Part shown: piece by piece, positions 1 through 5,890 of the stretch
How positions within the stretch are numbered: the first letter of the stretch is position 1
How the letters are laid out: every line of letters begins with the position of its first letter
Assembly (NCBI GenBank): GCA_964424585.1
Contig: CAYRJD010000023.1
Location: 1-7,537 of the forward strand
Direction of reading: 5' to 3'
DNA length: 7,537 bases
Origin: CAYRJD01 sp964424585
GTDB taxonomy: Bacteria; Actinomycetota; Acidimicrobiia; Acidimicrobiales; Poriferisodalaceae
The notes under the pieces: generated by a model
The model's input: the letters and a program-made list of their open reading frames with translations, nothing else
Database searches by the model: none
Told to the model about the DNA's origin: nothing
Made by a program: the position numbers and the translations under genes

Positions 1-18
1 CTGGTGGGGCAGCCACCA

Positions 19-843
19 ATGCTCATGACCTATCCCCCGTCAGGGCCAGCGCTGGGTGAGGTGCACATCGGCGAGCCGGCACAAACGCCACACGACGATG
101 CGCCGCTCAGCGCCGACATGGTGCTGGAGGCGCTGAACCAACACGTGATCAACTGGCAAGCGTTGGCTGCCCACGCCGACGTTCGCCCACACGAGACCGG
201 CTGGGAGATCGAGTTCTCAACCGACCACGACCAACCACAGCGGTACGCCGTGCTGACAGTTGAGGCAATGCCAGCCGCAGGCCTCCACATTCCATCGATG
301 CCGATGCACGAGTGGGCGACAGGCACAATTCCGTTTCCGTACTTGCTGCGCGAGGCATGTTACAGCGCGGAAGACAAGCTCGCCATCACAGATTGGCACG
401 ACTCGGAAGACCTCGATCCCACCAGCATGAATGACTGCCGTGAGGCGGTCAGGCAAGCACTGGCAGACAGACAGAGCGACCCAAGAAACAGCAACTTTAC
501 GACCGTCGATGTCGAGCGTTACGTCGATGACATCGCCGAATACATCTTTGTCGAGCCCCCGTCCGCAAGTGTCGACGACGACGCCATACGCGAGGCGCTA
601 GACGAAGTCGCCGAAGCGGCCTGGCGCGAAATCTACACCACCGCATACGACAACGAAGACGAGCAACAAGATGCGTTTATCACCGCGGTGCTCTCGTCGT
701 CGTCAGAGCTGCTCGCGCCGCTAGCAGAGGCTGGGCTGCTGCACAAGAGCGGCAACCCAACCAGATTCATCATCAACGAGTGCCTCGATTGGTTCCATTC
801 CATGCTGGGCTTCATTGAGAGAGATCGCCTCCGCAGAACTTGA
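19..843 (+). CDS. Acidic protein of unknown function
   Basis: I do not recognise this protein, and no catalytic motif, signal peptide or membrane segment is visible. From the ATG at 19 it is 274 residues. It has a low-complexity Pro-rich start, a middle part rich in Asp, Glu, Trp and His, and a helical-looking acidic C-terminal half containing runs such as DDDAIREALDEVAEAAW and a four-Ser stretch. It looks cytosolic. The start is uncertain. GTG at 4, ATG at 19 and ATG at 25 are all in frame, and the frame is open to the window edge, so the gene could begin upstream. I chose ATG 19 because a purine-rich GGTGGGG at 3-9 lies 9 nt before it. Base composition is lower in GC than the genes to the right (about 52% in 481-540), with more A/T-ending codons, which may point to a different origin. 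It converges on the MaoC gene. Confidence 0.72.
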   Translation: MLMTYPPSGPALGEVHIGEPAQTPHDDAPLSADMVLEALNQHVINWQALAAHADVRPHETGWEIEFSTDHDQPQRYAVLTVEAMPAAGLHIPSMPMHEWATGTIPFPYLLREACYSAEDKLAITDWHDSEDLDPTSMNDCREAVRQALADRQSDPRNSNFTTVDVERYVDDIAEYIFVEPPSASVDDDAIREALDEVAEAAWREIYTTAYDNEDEQQDAFITAVLSSSSELLAPLAEAGLLHKSGNPTRFIINECLDWFHSMLGFIERDRLRRT

Positions 844-862
844 TTGAGAGCGACAAGCACTA

Positions 863-900
863 GCGCGCTTACGGAACGCGCCCGCAGCGCGGCGCCGCGT
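863..900. terminator. GC-rich inverted repeats between convergent genes
   Basis: The 61-nt gap between the two convergent stop codons holds several short GC-rich inverted repeats. GCGCG at 863-867 pairs with CGCGC at 877-881. ACGCG at 876-880 pairs with CGCGT at 896-900. CGCGGCGCCGCG at 888-899 is a perfect 12-bp palindrome. No T-tract follows on either strand, so this would be a non-canonical bidirectional terminator at best. Its position between two gene ends is the main support. Confidence 0.25.
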
Positions 901-904
901 CGGG

Positions 905-1843
905 CTAGGCGGGACGGCGGTGCATCAGCGCGTTACGGCGCATAATCGCCACCACCTCGTCGCGCTGGTTGAACGCCCGATGCTCAAACAGCACGATCCC
1001 CTGGGTCGGCTGGCTCGCCGACGGCCTCGCCGAGATGACCTCGCTCTCGACCCGCAGGGTGTCGCCGTGAAACACGGGCGCCGGAAAGTCCATGCGCTCA
1101 AACCCGAGGTTCGCCACCGTCGTGCCGTGCGTCGTTTCGTGCACCGAAATGCCGACCACCAGCGCGGCGGTGAACATCGAGTTCACTATCGGCTGCTCAA
1201 ACGGCGTCTCGTTCGCGGCGTAGTCGAAGTCGAGATGCAACGCCGCAGGGTTCATCGTCATCGTCGTAAACATCACGTTGTCGCCCTCGGTAACCGTGCG
1301 CCGCAGCCGGTGCTGAACGACCAACCCGGGCGTCAGCTCCTCATACCACAACCCGCCGTGCGGCCTGACGCTTGGTGCCCAAGCGGTGGTCGCACGTGCG
1401 GTCGCCCCCGACCGGTCGTGCTCTTCGAGGTACATCTCGACGAGCAACCGCGAGACCGCCGACTTCGTCGAACGCCGCACCCGAGCGATGGCTTCGATCT
1501 CTTCCCAGTCAACTGGTTCGAGCCGGAACTCGTGCCTGATGCCCTGCCTGAGGCGAGCGGGTTCACGGTCAGCGAGGCCGGTCATCAAGCGCGGCCCGAA
1601 CCGACGAAGAGCAACACGCAGCAGCTGGCTGCCGGTTTGGGGCAAGTCTGAACTCCGCAGGACGCGCTGACGGACGTCGGCGCTCAGCACGACGGTGCCG
1701 CGCGTGGTCAGGCCAGGCACGTCGTCGGGCGATGCGTGCGATGCGTCGGACGTCTCGTCGGGCGGATCGTCCATCGGCGTCGACGTTGTGGTTTGCGGTG
1801 TGGGTGTTTGGTGTTCCATTGGCACCATTGTTACCGATGGCAA
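905..1843 (-). CDS. MaoC-like hot-dog dehydratase/hydratase with DNA-binding-like N-terminal module
   Basis: The C-terminal half (residues about 164-312) is a MaoC-type (R)-specific enoyl-CoA hydratase domain. It carries TEGDNVMFTTMTMNPAALHLD (186-205 region), with candidate catalytic Asp188 and His203, then GTTVANLGFERMDFPAPVFHG and a C-terminal FEHRAFNQRDEVV strand. This matches the MaoC/mesaconyl-CoA hydratase branch, which hydrates unsaturated acyl-CoAs in the cytosol. Its substrate here is unknown. Typical members are about 150-170 residues; this protein is 312. Residues 1-46 are Thr/Pro/Asp/Ser-rich and probably disordered. Residues 48-142 resemble a ribbon-helix-helix or DUF1564-like module (see findings). 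The chosen start is TTG at 1843, because AGGTGAG lies 9 nt upstream. ATGs at 1828 and 1819 are in frame but lack a ribosome site at proper spacing. The gene is divergent from fic, and their 5' ends overlap by 7 nt with the starts chosen here. Confidence 0.88.
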   Translation of the reverse strand: MPSVTMVPMEHQTPTPQTTTSTPMDDPPDETSDASHASPDDVPGLTTRGTVVLSADVRQRVLRSSDLPQTGSQLLRVALRRFGPRLMTGLADREPARLRQGIRHEFRLEPVDWEEIEAIARVRRSTKSAVSRLLVEMYLEEHDRSGATARATTAWAPSVRPHGGLWYEELTPGLVVQHRLRRTVTEGDNVMFTTMTMNPAALHLDFDYAANETPFEQPIVNSMFTAALVVGISVHETTHGTTVANLGFERMDFPAPVFHGDTLRVESEVISARPSASQPTQGIVLFEHRAFNQRDEVVAIMRRNALMHRRPA

Positions 1844-3090
1844 CAGCGAACGCTCACCTAGGGCGATGGATCGACGCTACCCAAGAGCAGCGCGTCGGCC
1901 CGCCGCTGCGCTTTCGTGCGTGGCTGCCAGCGCCCATCGCCGAGGCGCAGGTGGTCGACACGCCAGCTCAGCTCGCCGACTGCGAAGCGCGGGTCGCCGA
2001 GATGCGCCGCTACGCCGCGAGCGCCGGGCCGCCAGCTAGCCCGCCCGCCGACTCGTCTGTCGGCCCGCCCGCCGACCCTGACCTCAACTGGCTGCTGATC
2101 GCAGCCGAAGCCGCCGCCTCCAGCGCCATCGAAGACATCTTCGCCTCACCGCGCGCGCTGCTGCGCGCCGCGTTCAGCGGCAGCGGCACCCGGTCGGCTA
2201 CCCAGACGATGGCCGCCGTCGCCGCCACACGCAAGGCGCTAGAGATCGGCGAGCAGCCGTCGCCGGTTTCGGTCGACGACATCCTCGCCATCCACGCCGC
2301 GCTCACCACCGACCTGCCGGGCTACACCTACGCCCCGGGCGCGGTGCGCGAGCATCAGGTCACCGTCGGCGGGTTCGTGCCGCCGCCGCACGACCGCCTG
2401 GCGCCGCTGCTCGACGACCTCGCCGCGTTTTGTGCCCGCACCGACATCGAGCCGCTCACCCACGGCGCAATCGCGCACGCTCGCTTTGAGGAAATTCACC
2501 CATTTCCCGACGGCAACGGCCGCACCGGACGAGCCCTGGTGCACACGCTGTGGGCCAAGCACGGGCTCATCACCCGGCACTCGGTCGTGCCGTTCAGCGT
2601 CGGCCTCGCCCGACGACAAACGAACTACTACGCCGCGCTCGCCGCGTTTCAAACGGAAGCGGCGCCGCTCGGCACCCCGTGGGCGCTCACGCCGGTGCTC
2701 GATGCGTTCATCACTGCTGCCGCTACGGCGCTAGAGCGAACAGCGGCTCTGCGGCAACGCCTGCGCGAGGTGACGGCGAACTGGCGCGACACGCTCACCG
2801 CCCGGCTCCACCCACCGGACGACGCGCTCCCAGACCCGCCGCAGCGCGACCTGCTGAGCCAGCTGCTGACGCACATGCCGTCACACCCCGTCGTCGACGC
2901 GACGCTCGTCGTCGAGCGATACGGCGTGGGTGAGGCGGCGGCCCGCGCCGCGCTCGCGCAGCTCGAGCACGCCGGCATCCTCCACACCCGCCGCGTCGCC
3001 AAGCACGCACGGGCGCACGAGGCGCCAGAGGTGGTGCAGGCGTTCATCGACAGCTTTTCCGACTGCGTGCGCTTCAGCTACGGCGTGTAG
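1837..3090 (+). CDS. Fic-family protein (probable AMP transferase) with C-terminal winged-helix-like region
   Basis: Fic enzymes usually move AMP from ATP onto a hydroxyl side chain of a target protein. The 417-residue product has the class II layout. A Fic N-terminal domain (RFRAWLPAPI at 25-34) is followed by a helix with the inhibitory-type motif SSAIED (95-100). The flap region follows (GYTYAPGAVREHQVTVGG, 162-179), then the full catalytic motif HPFPDGNGRTGR (221-232) with His221, and a C-terminal winged-helix-like segment (about 335-400) that may bind DNA or a partner. A Pro-rich insert fills 64-82. All catalytic residues are present, so activity is expected; the target is unknown. The start is uncertain. 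ATG 1837 begins just before the conserved N-terminal domain but has no clear ribosome site, so a leaderless transcript is possible. The frame is open further upstream (GTG 1798, ATG 1732), but that would run deep into the divergent MaoC gene. Confidence 0.9.
   Translation: MATANAHLGRWIDATQEQRVGPPLRFRAWLPAPIAEAQVVDTPAQLADCEARVAEMRRYAASAGPPASPPADSSVGPPADPDLNWLLIAAEAAASSAIEDIFASPRALLRAAFSGSGTRSATQTMAAVAATRKALEIGEQPSPVSVDDILAIHAALTTDLPGYTYAPGAVREHQVTVGGFVPPPHDRLAPLLDDLAAFCARTDIEPLTHGAIAHARFEEIHPFPDGNGRTGRALVHTLWAKHGLITRHSVVPFSVGLARRQTNYYAALAAFQTEAAPLGTPWALTPVLDAFITAAATALERTAALRQRLREVTANWRDTLTARLHPPDDALPDPPQRDLLSQLLTHMPSHPVVDATLVVERYGVGEAAARAALAQLEHAGILHTRRVAKHARAHEAPEVVQAFIDSFSDCVRFSYGV
1853..1859 (-). 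promoter_or_regulatory. Strong ribosome binding site deciding the MaoC TTG start
   Basis: Read on the minus strand this is AGGTGAG, an excellent match to the anti-Shine-Dalgarno sequence, ending 9 nt before the TTG at 1843. The later in-frame ATG at 1828 would be 24 nt away, too far. The site lies inside the beginning of the divergent fic reading frame. Confidence 0.55.
2026..2082 (+). repeat. Pro/Ala/Ser low-complexity insert in Fic with internal repeat
   Basis: This in-frame stretch encodes two related Pro-rich units, GPPASPPADSS and VGPPADPD, placed between two conserved helices of the Fic N-terminal domain. Family members normally have a short loop here. Positions 2040-2069 match 5892-5921 at 25 of 30 bases without gaps, in the same codon phase, suggesting a dispersed short repeat. 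Confidence 0.5.
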
Positions 3091-3128
3091 CGGAGCCATG
3101 TCCCACCCCCTGTTTATGGTGCGCCCGC

Positions 3129-3734
3129 ATGACGACACAAATTTGCGATTGCTGCGGATACGACATATCTCAGCCCGAAACCCACCAAGACTGGCTGCGC
3201 CTCGCCGCTCAAGGCGAACTCGAAGACGACGCCGGGCTGACGCCCGCACAGAAAGAGCTGCGCTACTTCCAGCAGGCGGTCGGCTACCCCGATATGTCGC
3301 ACTGGACGCACGACGACATCGCCAACCTGCTCGACTACACCACCGAGATCGGCCCGCCCACCGACACCCGCACGTGGGTCGTCAGCGACGGCGTTCGCAC
3401 CAAGACGGTCGACGCCGTAAACGTGATGGGGGCGGTGTGCGAAGCGTTCGACATCGACAGCATGGCGAAGTACGAGTGGGGCACCGTCGAGCGCAACATG
3501 TTCGGGCTCGGCGAAGACGTGATGTGCAAGTTTCTGCGCGGCGGCTGGCTGACCGACGACGACCTCACGTGGTTCACGCACTTCTACGTTCACGCCCGCA
3601 ACGAGCACGGCCAAGAGCGCACGCACGTCATCACGTCGATGTCGCCTGCATCGTGGGAGCGATGGGTAGCGGCGCGCGAAACAAAGGCTCCGGCCGGCAG
3701 ACAGCTCATTCGCAACTGGCGACCTCGCTTCTAG
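3129..3734 (+). CDS. Unrecognised 201-residue Trp-rich protein with N-terminal Cys cluster
   Basis: I do not recognise the family. The N-terminus has a Cys-X-Cys-Cys cluster (Cys6, Cys8, Cys9 in ICDCCGYDI), with further Cys at 104 and 133, which could bind a metal. The rest is acidic and rich in aromatic residues, with nine Trp, among them TWVVSDG, YEWGTVERNMFG, WFTHFYVHARNEHG and SWERW. No signal peptide or membrane helix is visible, so it is probably cytosolic. It begins 38 nt after the fic stop, without a convincing ribosome site, and ends 37 nt before the nitrile hydratase beta gene on the same strand. It could therefore be co-transcribed with either. It does not resemble the known nitrile hydratase activators (P47K-type GTPase or beta-like P14K) as far as I can tell. 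The frame is chosen over overlapping Arg-rich frames because it has normal acidic composition and G/C-ending codons. Confidence 0.8.
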   Translation: MTTQICDCCGYDISQPETHQDWLRLAAQGELEDDAGLTPAQKELRYFQQAVGYPDMSHWTHDDIANLLDYTTEIGPPTDTRTWVVSDGVRTKTVDAVNVMGAVCEAFDIDSMAKYEWGTVERNMFGLGEDVMCKFLRGGWLTDDDLTWFTHFYVHARNEHGQERTHVITSMSPASWERWVAARETKAPAGRQLIRNWRPRF

Positions 3735-3771
3735 ATCGCGAGCGGCCGCGCCAGGCAGTTGAATAGCGCCA

Positions 3772-4515
3772 ATGACCGCTAGCTCGACGCACGCTGCGCA
3801 CGAGCGCGCCGTGCACGACTTGGGCGGAGCGACCGGCTACGGGCCGGTCCCCTACACCGCGTCACCTCCGGCGTTTCACCAGCCGTGGGAAAAGCAGGTG
3901 TTCGGCATGATGCCGTCGATCACCGCGGCGGCGGCCACCAGGCCCGGCATGCTCCGCTACGCCATCGAGCGGCTAGCGCGCGGCGACTACTTCGACAACG
4001 GCTACTACGGCCGCTGGCTCGCCGCGTTCGAGCTGCTGCTCGCCGAAGCCGACGTCACGCCGTCCACGCCTGCGGCTCAGCGAGCCGCGCCCGCAACCGC
4101 TGACGCGCCACCGCACCTGCCAGCTGCGCTGCCCGCAGCCGTGCACACCACCGGCGAGCGCGCCAGCTTCGTGCGGCGCGAGCTAGCGACGCCGCCTCGC
4201 TTTGCGCCCGGCGAACGCGTGCGCACCATCGCACGCAACCCCGACGGCCACACCCGCCTGCCCGCGTACGCCGCGGCGCGCCCGGGCGTCATCGCCGCGG
4301 TGCTGCCTGCCGAAGTGCTGCCCGACGCCACCGCCATCGGCATCGGCGAGTACCCCCAGCACGTCTACAGCGTCGCCTTCGGCGGCCCCGAGCTGTGGGG
4401 TGAAGGCACCGACCCGGCGCTCACCGTGCACGTAGACCTCTATGAGTGCTACCTGCTGGCAGACCACGACGTGGCAGACCCCAGCACACCTGAACCCAAC
4501 CCACAAGCGAGTTGA
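3772..4515 (+). CDS. nthB: Nitrile hydratase beta subunit
   Basis: This is the non-catalytic-cysteine partner of nitrile hydratase, which hydrates nitriles to amides in the cytosol as an alpha-beta heterodimer or tetramer. Family hallmarks appear in order: VHDLGG (14-19), FHQPWE (35-40), the helical region with DYFDNGYYGRW (72-82), a Pro/Ala-rich linker (about 97-125), and the C-terminal SH3-like barrel. The barrel contains PRFAPGERVR, GHTRLP (159-164), YSVAFGGPELWG (199-210) and VDLYECYL. Arg162 of GHTRLP is a candidate for the beta-subunit arginine that contacts the oxidised cysteines in known structures. The 247-residue length is slightly above usual, owing to about 12 extra residues before VHDLGG and to the linker. 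The chosen ATG is the first in frame after the upstream stop; GTG at 3811, at VHDLGG itself, is an alternative. The gene lies 4 nt ahead of the alpha gene, so the two are surely one operon. Confidence 0.95.
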   Translation: MTASSTHAAHERAVHDLGGATGYGPVPYTASPPAFHQPWEKQVFGMMPSITAAAATRPGMLRYAIERLARGDYFDNGYYGRWLAAFELLLAEADVTPSTPAAQRAAPATADAPPHLPAALPAAVHTTGERASFVRRELATPPRFAPGERVRTIARNPDGHTRLPAYAAARPGVIAAVLPAEVLPDATAIGIGEYPQHVYSVAFGGPELWGEGTDPALTVHVDLYECYLLADHDVADPSTPEPNPQAS

Positions 4516-4519
4516 CCCC

Positions 4520-5137
4520 ATGACCGACGGCCACAGCCACGCCCCCGAGATGTCGCCCACCGAGCGCGCCCAAGCGCTCGAAGACCTGCTGGTCGAGCGC
4601 GGCATAGTCGACCGCGACCGCGCCAGGCGGCTCGCCAACCGCTTCGAGCACGAAGACGGCCCAACCATCGGCGCCGCAGTCGTCGCCAAGGCTTGGGTCG
4701 ACGCGCAGTTCAAGACCAGCCTGCTCGCAGACGCCGACGCGACGCTCGGCGAAATGGGCGTCGCGGGTGCAGAGATGGAGCACATCGAGGTGAAAGAAAA
4801 CCGCCCGGGCCACCACAACGTCGTGGTCTGCACGCCGTGCTCGTGCTACCCGTGGGCGCTGCTGGGCTTGCCGCCCGACTGGTACAAGAGCCCCGAATAC
4901 CGAGCGCGCATCGTGCGAGAACCCCGGACGACGCTGGCGGAGATGGGCCTCGACCTCGACGCCGACACGCACATCTCGGTGTGGGACTCGAGCGCGGAGA
5001 CCCGCTATTTGGTGCTGCCCGAGCGACCCGCTGGCACCGACGACCTCACCGAAGCCCAGCTCGCCGAACTCGTCGGCCGCGACGCGATGATCGGGGTGGC
5101 GCGGGCGGGGGAAGACCGTGTGGCGCGGGCGGGCTGA
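4520..5137 (+). CDS. nthA: Nitrile hydratase alpha subunit, CTPCSC metal-site variant
   Basis: This is the catalytic, metal-binding subunit. The metal loop is VCTPCSCYPW, with Cys104, Cys107 and Cys109. In characterised enzymes the second and third of these cysteines are oxidised to sulfinic and sulfenic forms, and Co(III) or Fe(III) is held by the three thiols and two backbone amides. Thr at 105 favours the cobalt type (CTLCSC) over the iron type (CSLCSC), as does the beta-before-alpha gene order. Other conserved blocks are VVAKAWVDAQFKTSLLAD, LGLPPDWYKSPEYRARIVREPR, VWDSSAETRYLVLPERPAGT and RDAMIGVA. The 205-residue length is normal. Pro106 replaces the usual Leu between the first two cysteines. 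The tail VARAGEDRVARAG carries a short duplication. ATG 4520 begins just after the beta stop; the frame ends in tandem TGA-TAG stops. No activator gene is visible in the window. Confidence 0.96.
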   Translation: MTDGHSHAPEMSPTERAQALEDLLVERGIVDRDRARRLANRFEHEDGPTIGAAVVAKAWVDAQFKTSLLADADATLGEMGVAGAEMEHIEVKENRPGHHNVVVCTPCSCYPWALLGLPPDWYKSPEYRARIVREPRTTLAEMGLDLDADTHISVWDSSAETRYLVLPERPAGTDDLTEAQLAELVGRDAMIGVARAGEDRVARAG

Positions 5138-5156
5138 TAGAGGGCGTGGCGCGGGC
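5096..5156 (+). repeat. Three short direct repeats at the nitrile hydratase alpha 3' end
   Basis: The sequence GTGGCGCGGGC occurs at 5096-5106, 5120-5130 and 5146-5156, spaced 24 and 26 nt apart. The first two copies extend to GTGGCGCGGGCGGG. The first two encode the VARAG units at the alpha-subunit tail; the third lies past the tandem stop codons. This looks like slippage or local duplication. Confidence 0.7.
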
Positions 5157-5194
5157 TAGCAGCTAACGAACACGCGGGCGTTAGGTTGACCGCC

Positions 5195-5890
5195 GTGCTG
5201 ACACCCCCCGCCGACAGTTTCATCTTCGCCGTCGACTTAGACGGCGTGTGCGCGAAATACGACGACGCGCTGCGCACGGTGCTGCTCCGTGAGCACTCGA
5301 TCAACTCGCCGCTGCTGCCCGACGACTTCGACCCCGCCAAGCTCGAAGAGCACGCCGAGTGGAACTTCGCAAGCTGGGGCATCGACGAAGAGGCGTTTCA
5401 CGCCATCCACGACCTAGGCGTGCGCGAGTATCGCTTCCTGCGCGACATGGACGTGATGGAAGGCTGCGTCGACGCGCTGTGGCGGCTGTCTGACGCGGGC
5501 GTGTGGATCAGGCTGGTCACGCACCGCATCTACACCAACTGGGGTCACAACATCGTCGTCGCCGACACTGCGCACTGGCTCGACAAGGTCAGAATTCCTT
5601 ACCGCGACCTCTGCTTTCTTTCGACCAAGAGCAACGTCGCGTCGCACGTCGCGGTCGACGACGCCCCGTATCAGGTCGCCGAGCTGCGCGCGGCCGAGCG
5701 TGACGTCATCGTGTTCGACGCGCCCTACAACCGAGACCTCCCGGGCCCCCGAGCCCGCGGGTGGGTCGAGGTTGAAGAGCAGGTGATGACGCGGCTCACC
5801 ACCTTCGCCGGCTCAGCCACCCAGGTGCTCCCCGGCGTGCCGGTGGGCTCGGAGCGTCTGGGCGAGCACCCGCCGGGCGACCTGCATTGA
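5195..5890 (+). CDS. HAD-fold 5'(3')-deoxyribonucleotidase-like phosphatase
   Basis: This protein resembles the NT5C/5'(3')-deoxyribonucleotidase group of the haloacid dehalogenase superfamily, which remove phosphate from (deoxy)nucleoside monophosphates. Numbering from the upstream TTG at 5186, motif I is AVDLDGV, with nucleophile Asp17 and acid/base Asp19. Motif II is Thr112 in LVTHR, motif III is Lys148 in STKSN, and motif IV is AVDDAP, with Asp158 and Asp159. The family-typical IVFDAPYNRDLPG and GWVEV segments follow. The last 25 or so residues are unconserved. All catalytic residues are present; the true substrate is unknown. I prefer the GTG at 5195 over the TTG at 5186, because the only ribosome-site-like AGG (5183-5185) sits 9 nt before the GTG but directly abuts the TTG. 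The stop overlaps the start of the Nudix gene (TTGA). Confidence 0.85.
   Translation: MLTPPADSFIFAVDLDGVCAKYDDALRTVLLREHSINSPLLPDDFDPAKLEEHAEWNFASWGIDEEAFHAIHDLGVREYRFLRDMDVMEGCVDALWRLSDAGVWIRLVTHRIYTNWGHNIVVADTAHWLDKVRIPYRDLCFLSTKSNVASHVAVDDAPYQVAELRAAERDVIVFDAPYNRDLPGPRARGWVEVEEQVMTRLTTFAGSATQVLPGVPVGSERLGEHPPGDLH

Noticed and set aside
920..1651. Long plus-strand open frame opposite the MaoC gene
   Set aside because: It is Arg/His-rich with no family resemblance and mirrors the strongly recognisable MaoC frame; typical antisense opening in high-GC DNA.
1760..1785. Possible third copy of the Pro/Ser-coding dispersed repeat in the MaoC N-terminal coding region
   Set aside because: Similarity to 5892-5921 needs gaps and mismatches and could be chance in GC-rich sequence.
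3091..3128. Possible terminator or small gene after fic
   Set aside because: No inverted repeat with a T-tract is present, and the ATG at 3098 opens the Arg-rich off-frame reading.
2930..3766. Plus-strand frame running from fic through the 201-residue gene
   Set aside because: It is extremely Arg-rich and overlaps two better frames; composition marks it as an off-frame reading.
4183..4972. Two long minus-strand frames opposite the nitrile hydratase genes
   Set aside because: The plus strand encodes unmistakable nitrile hydratase subunits; the antisense products are low-complexity shadows.
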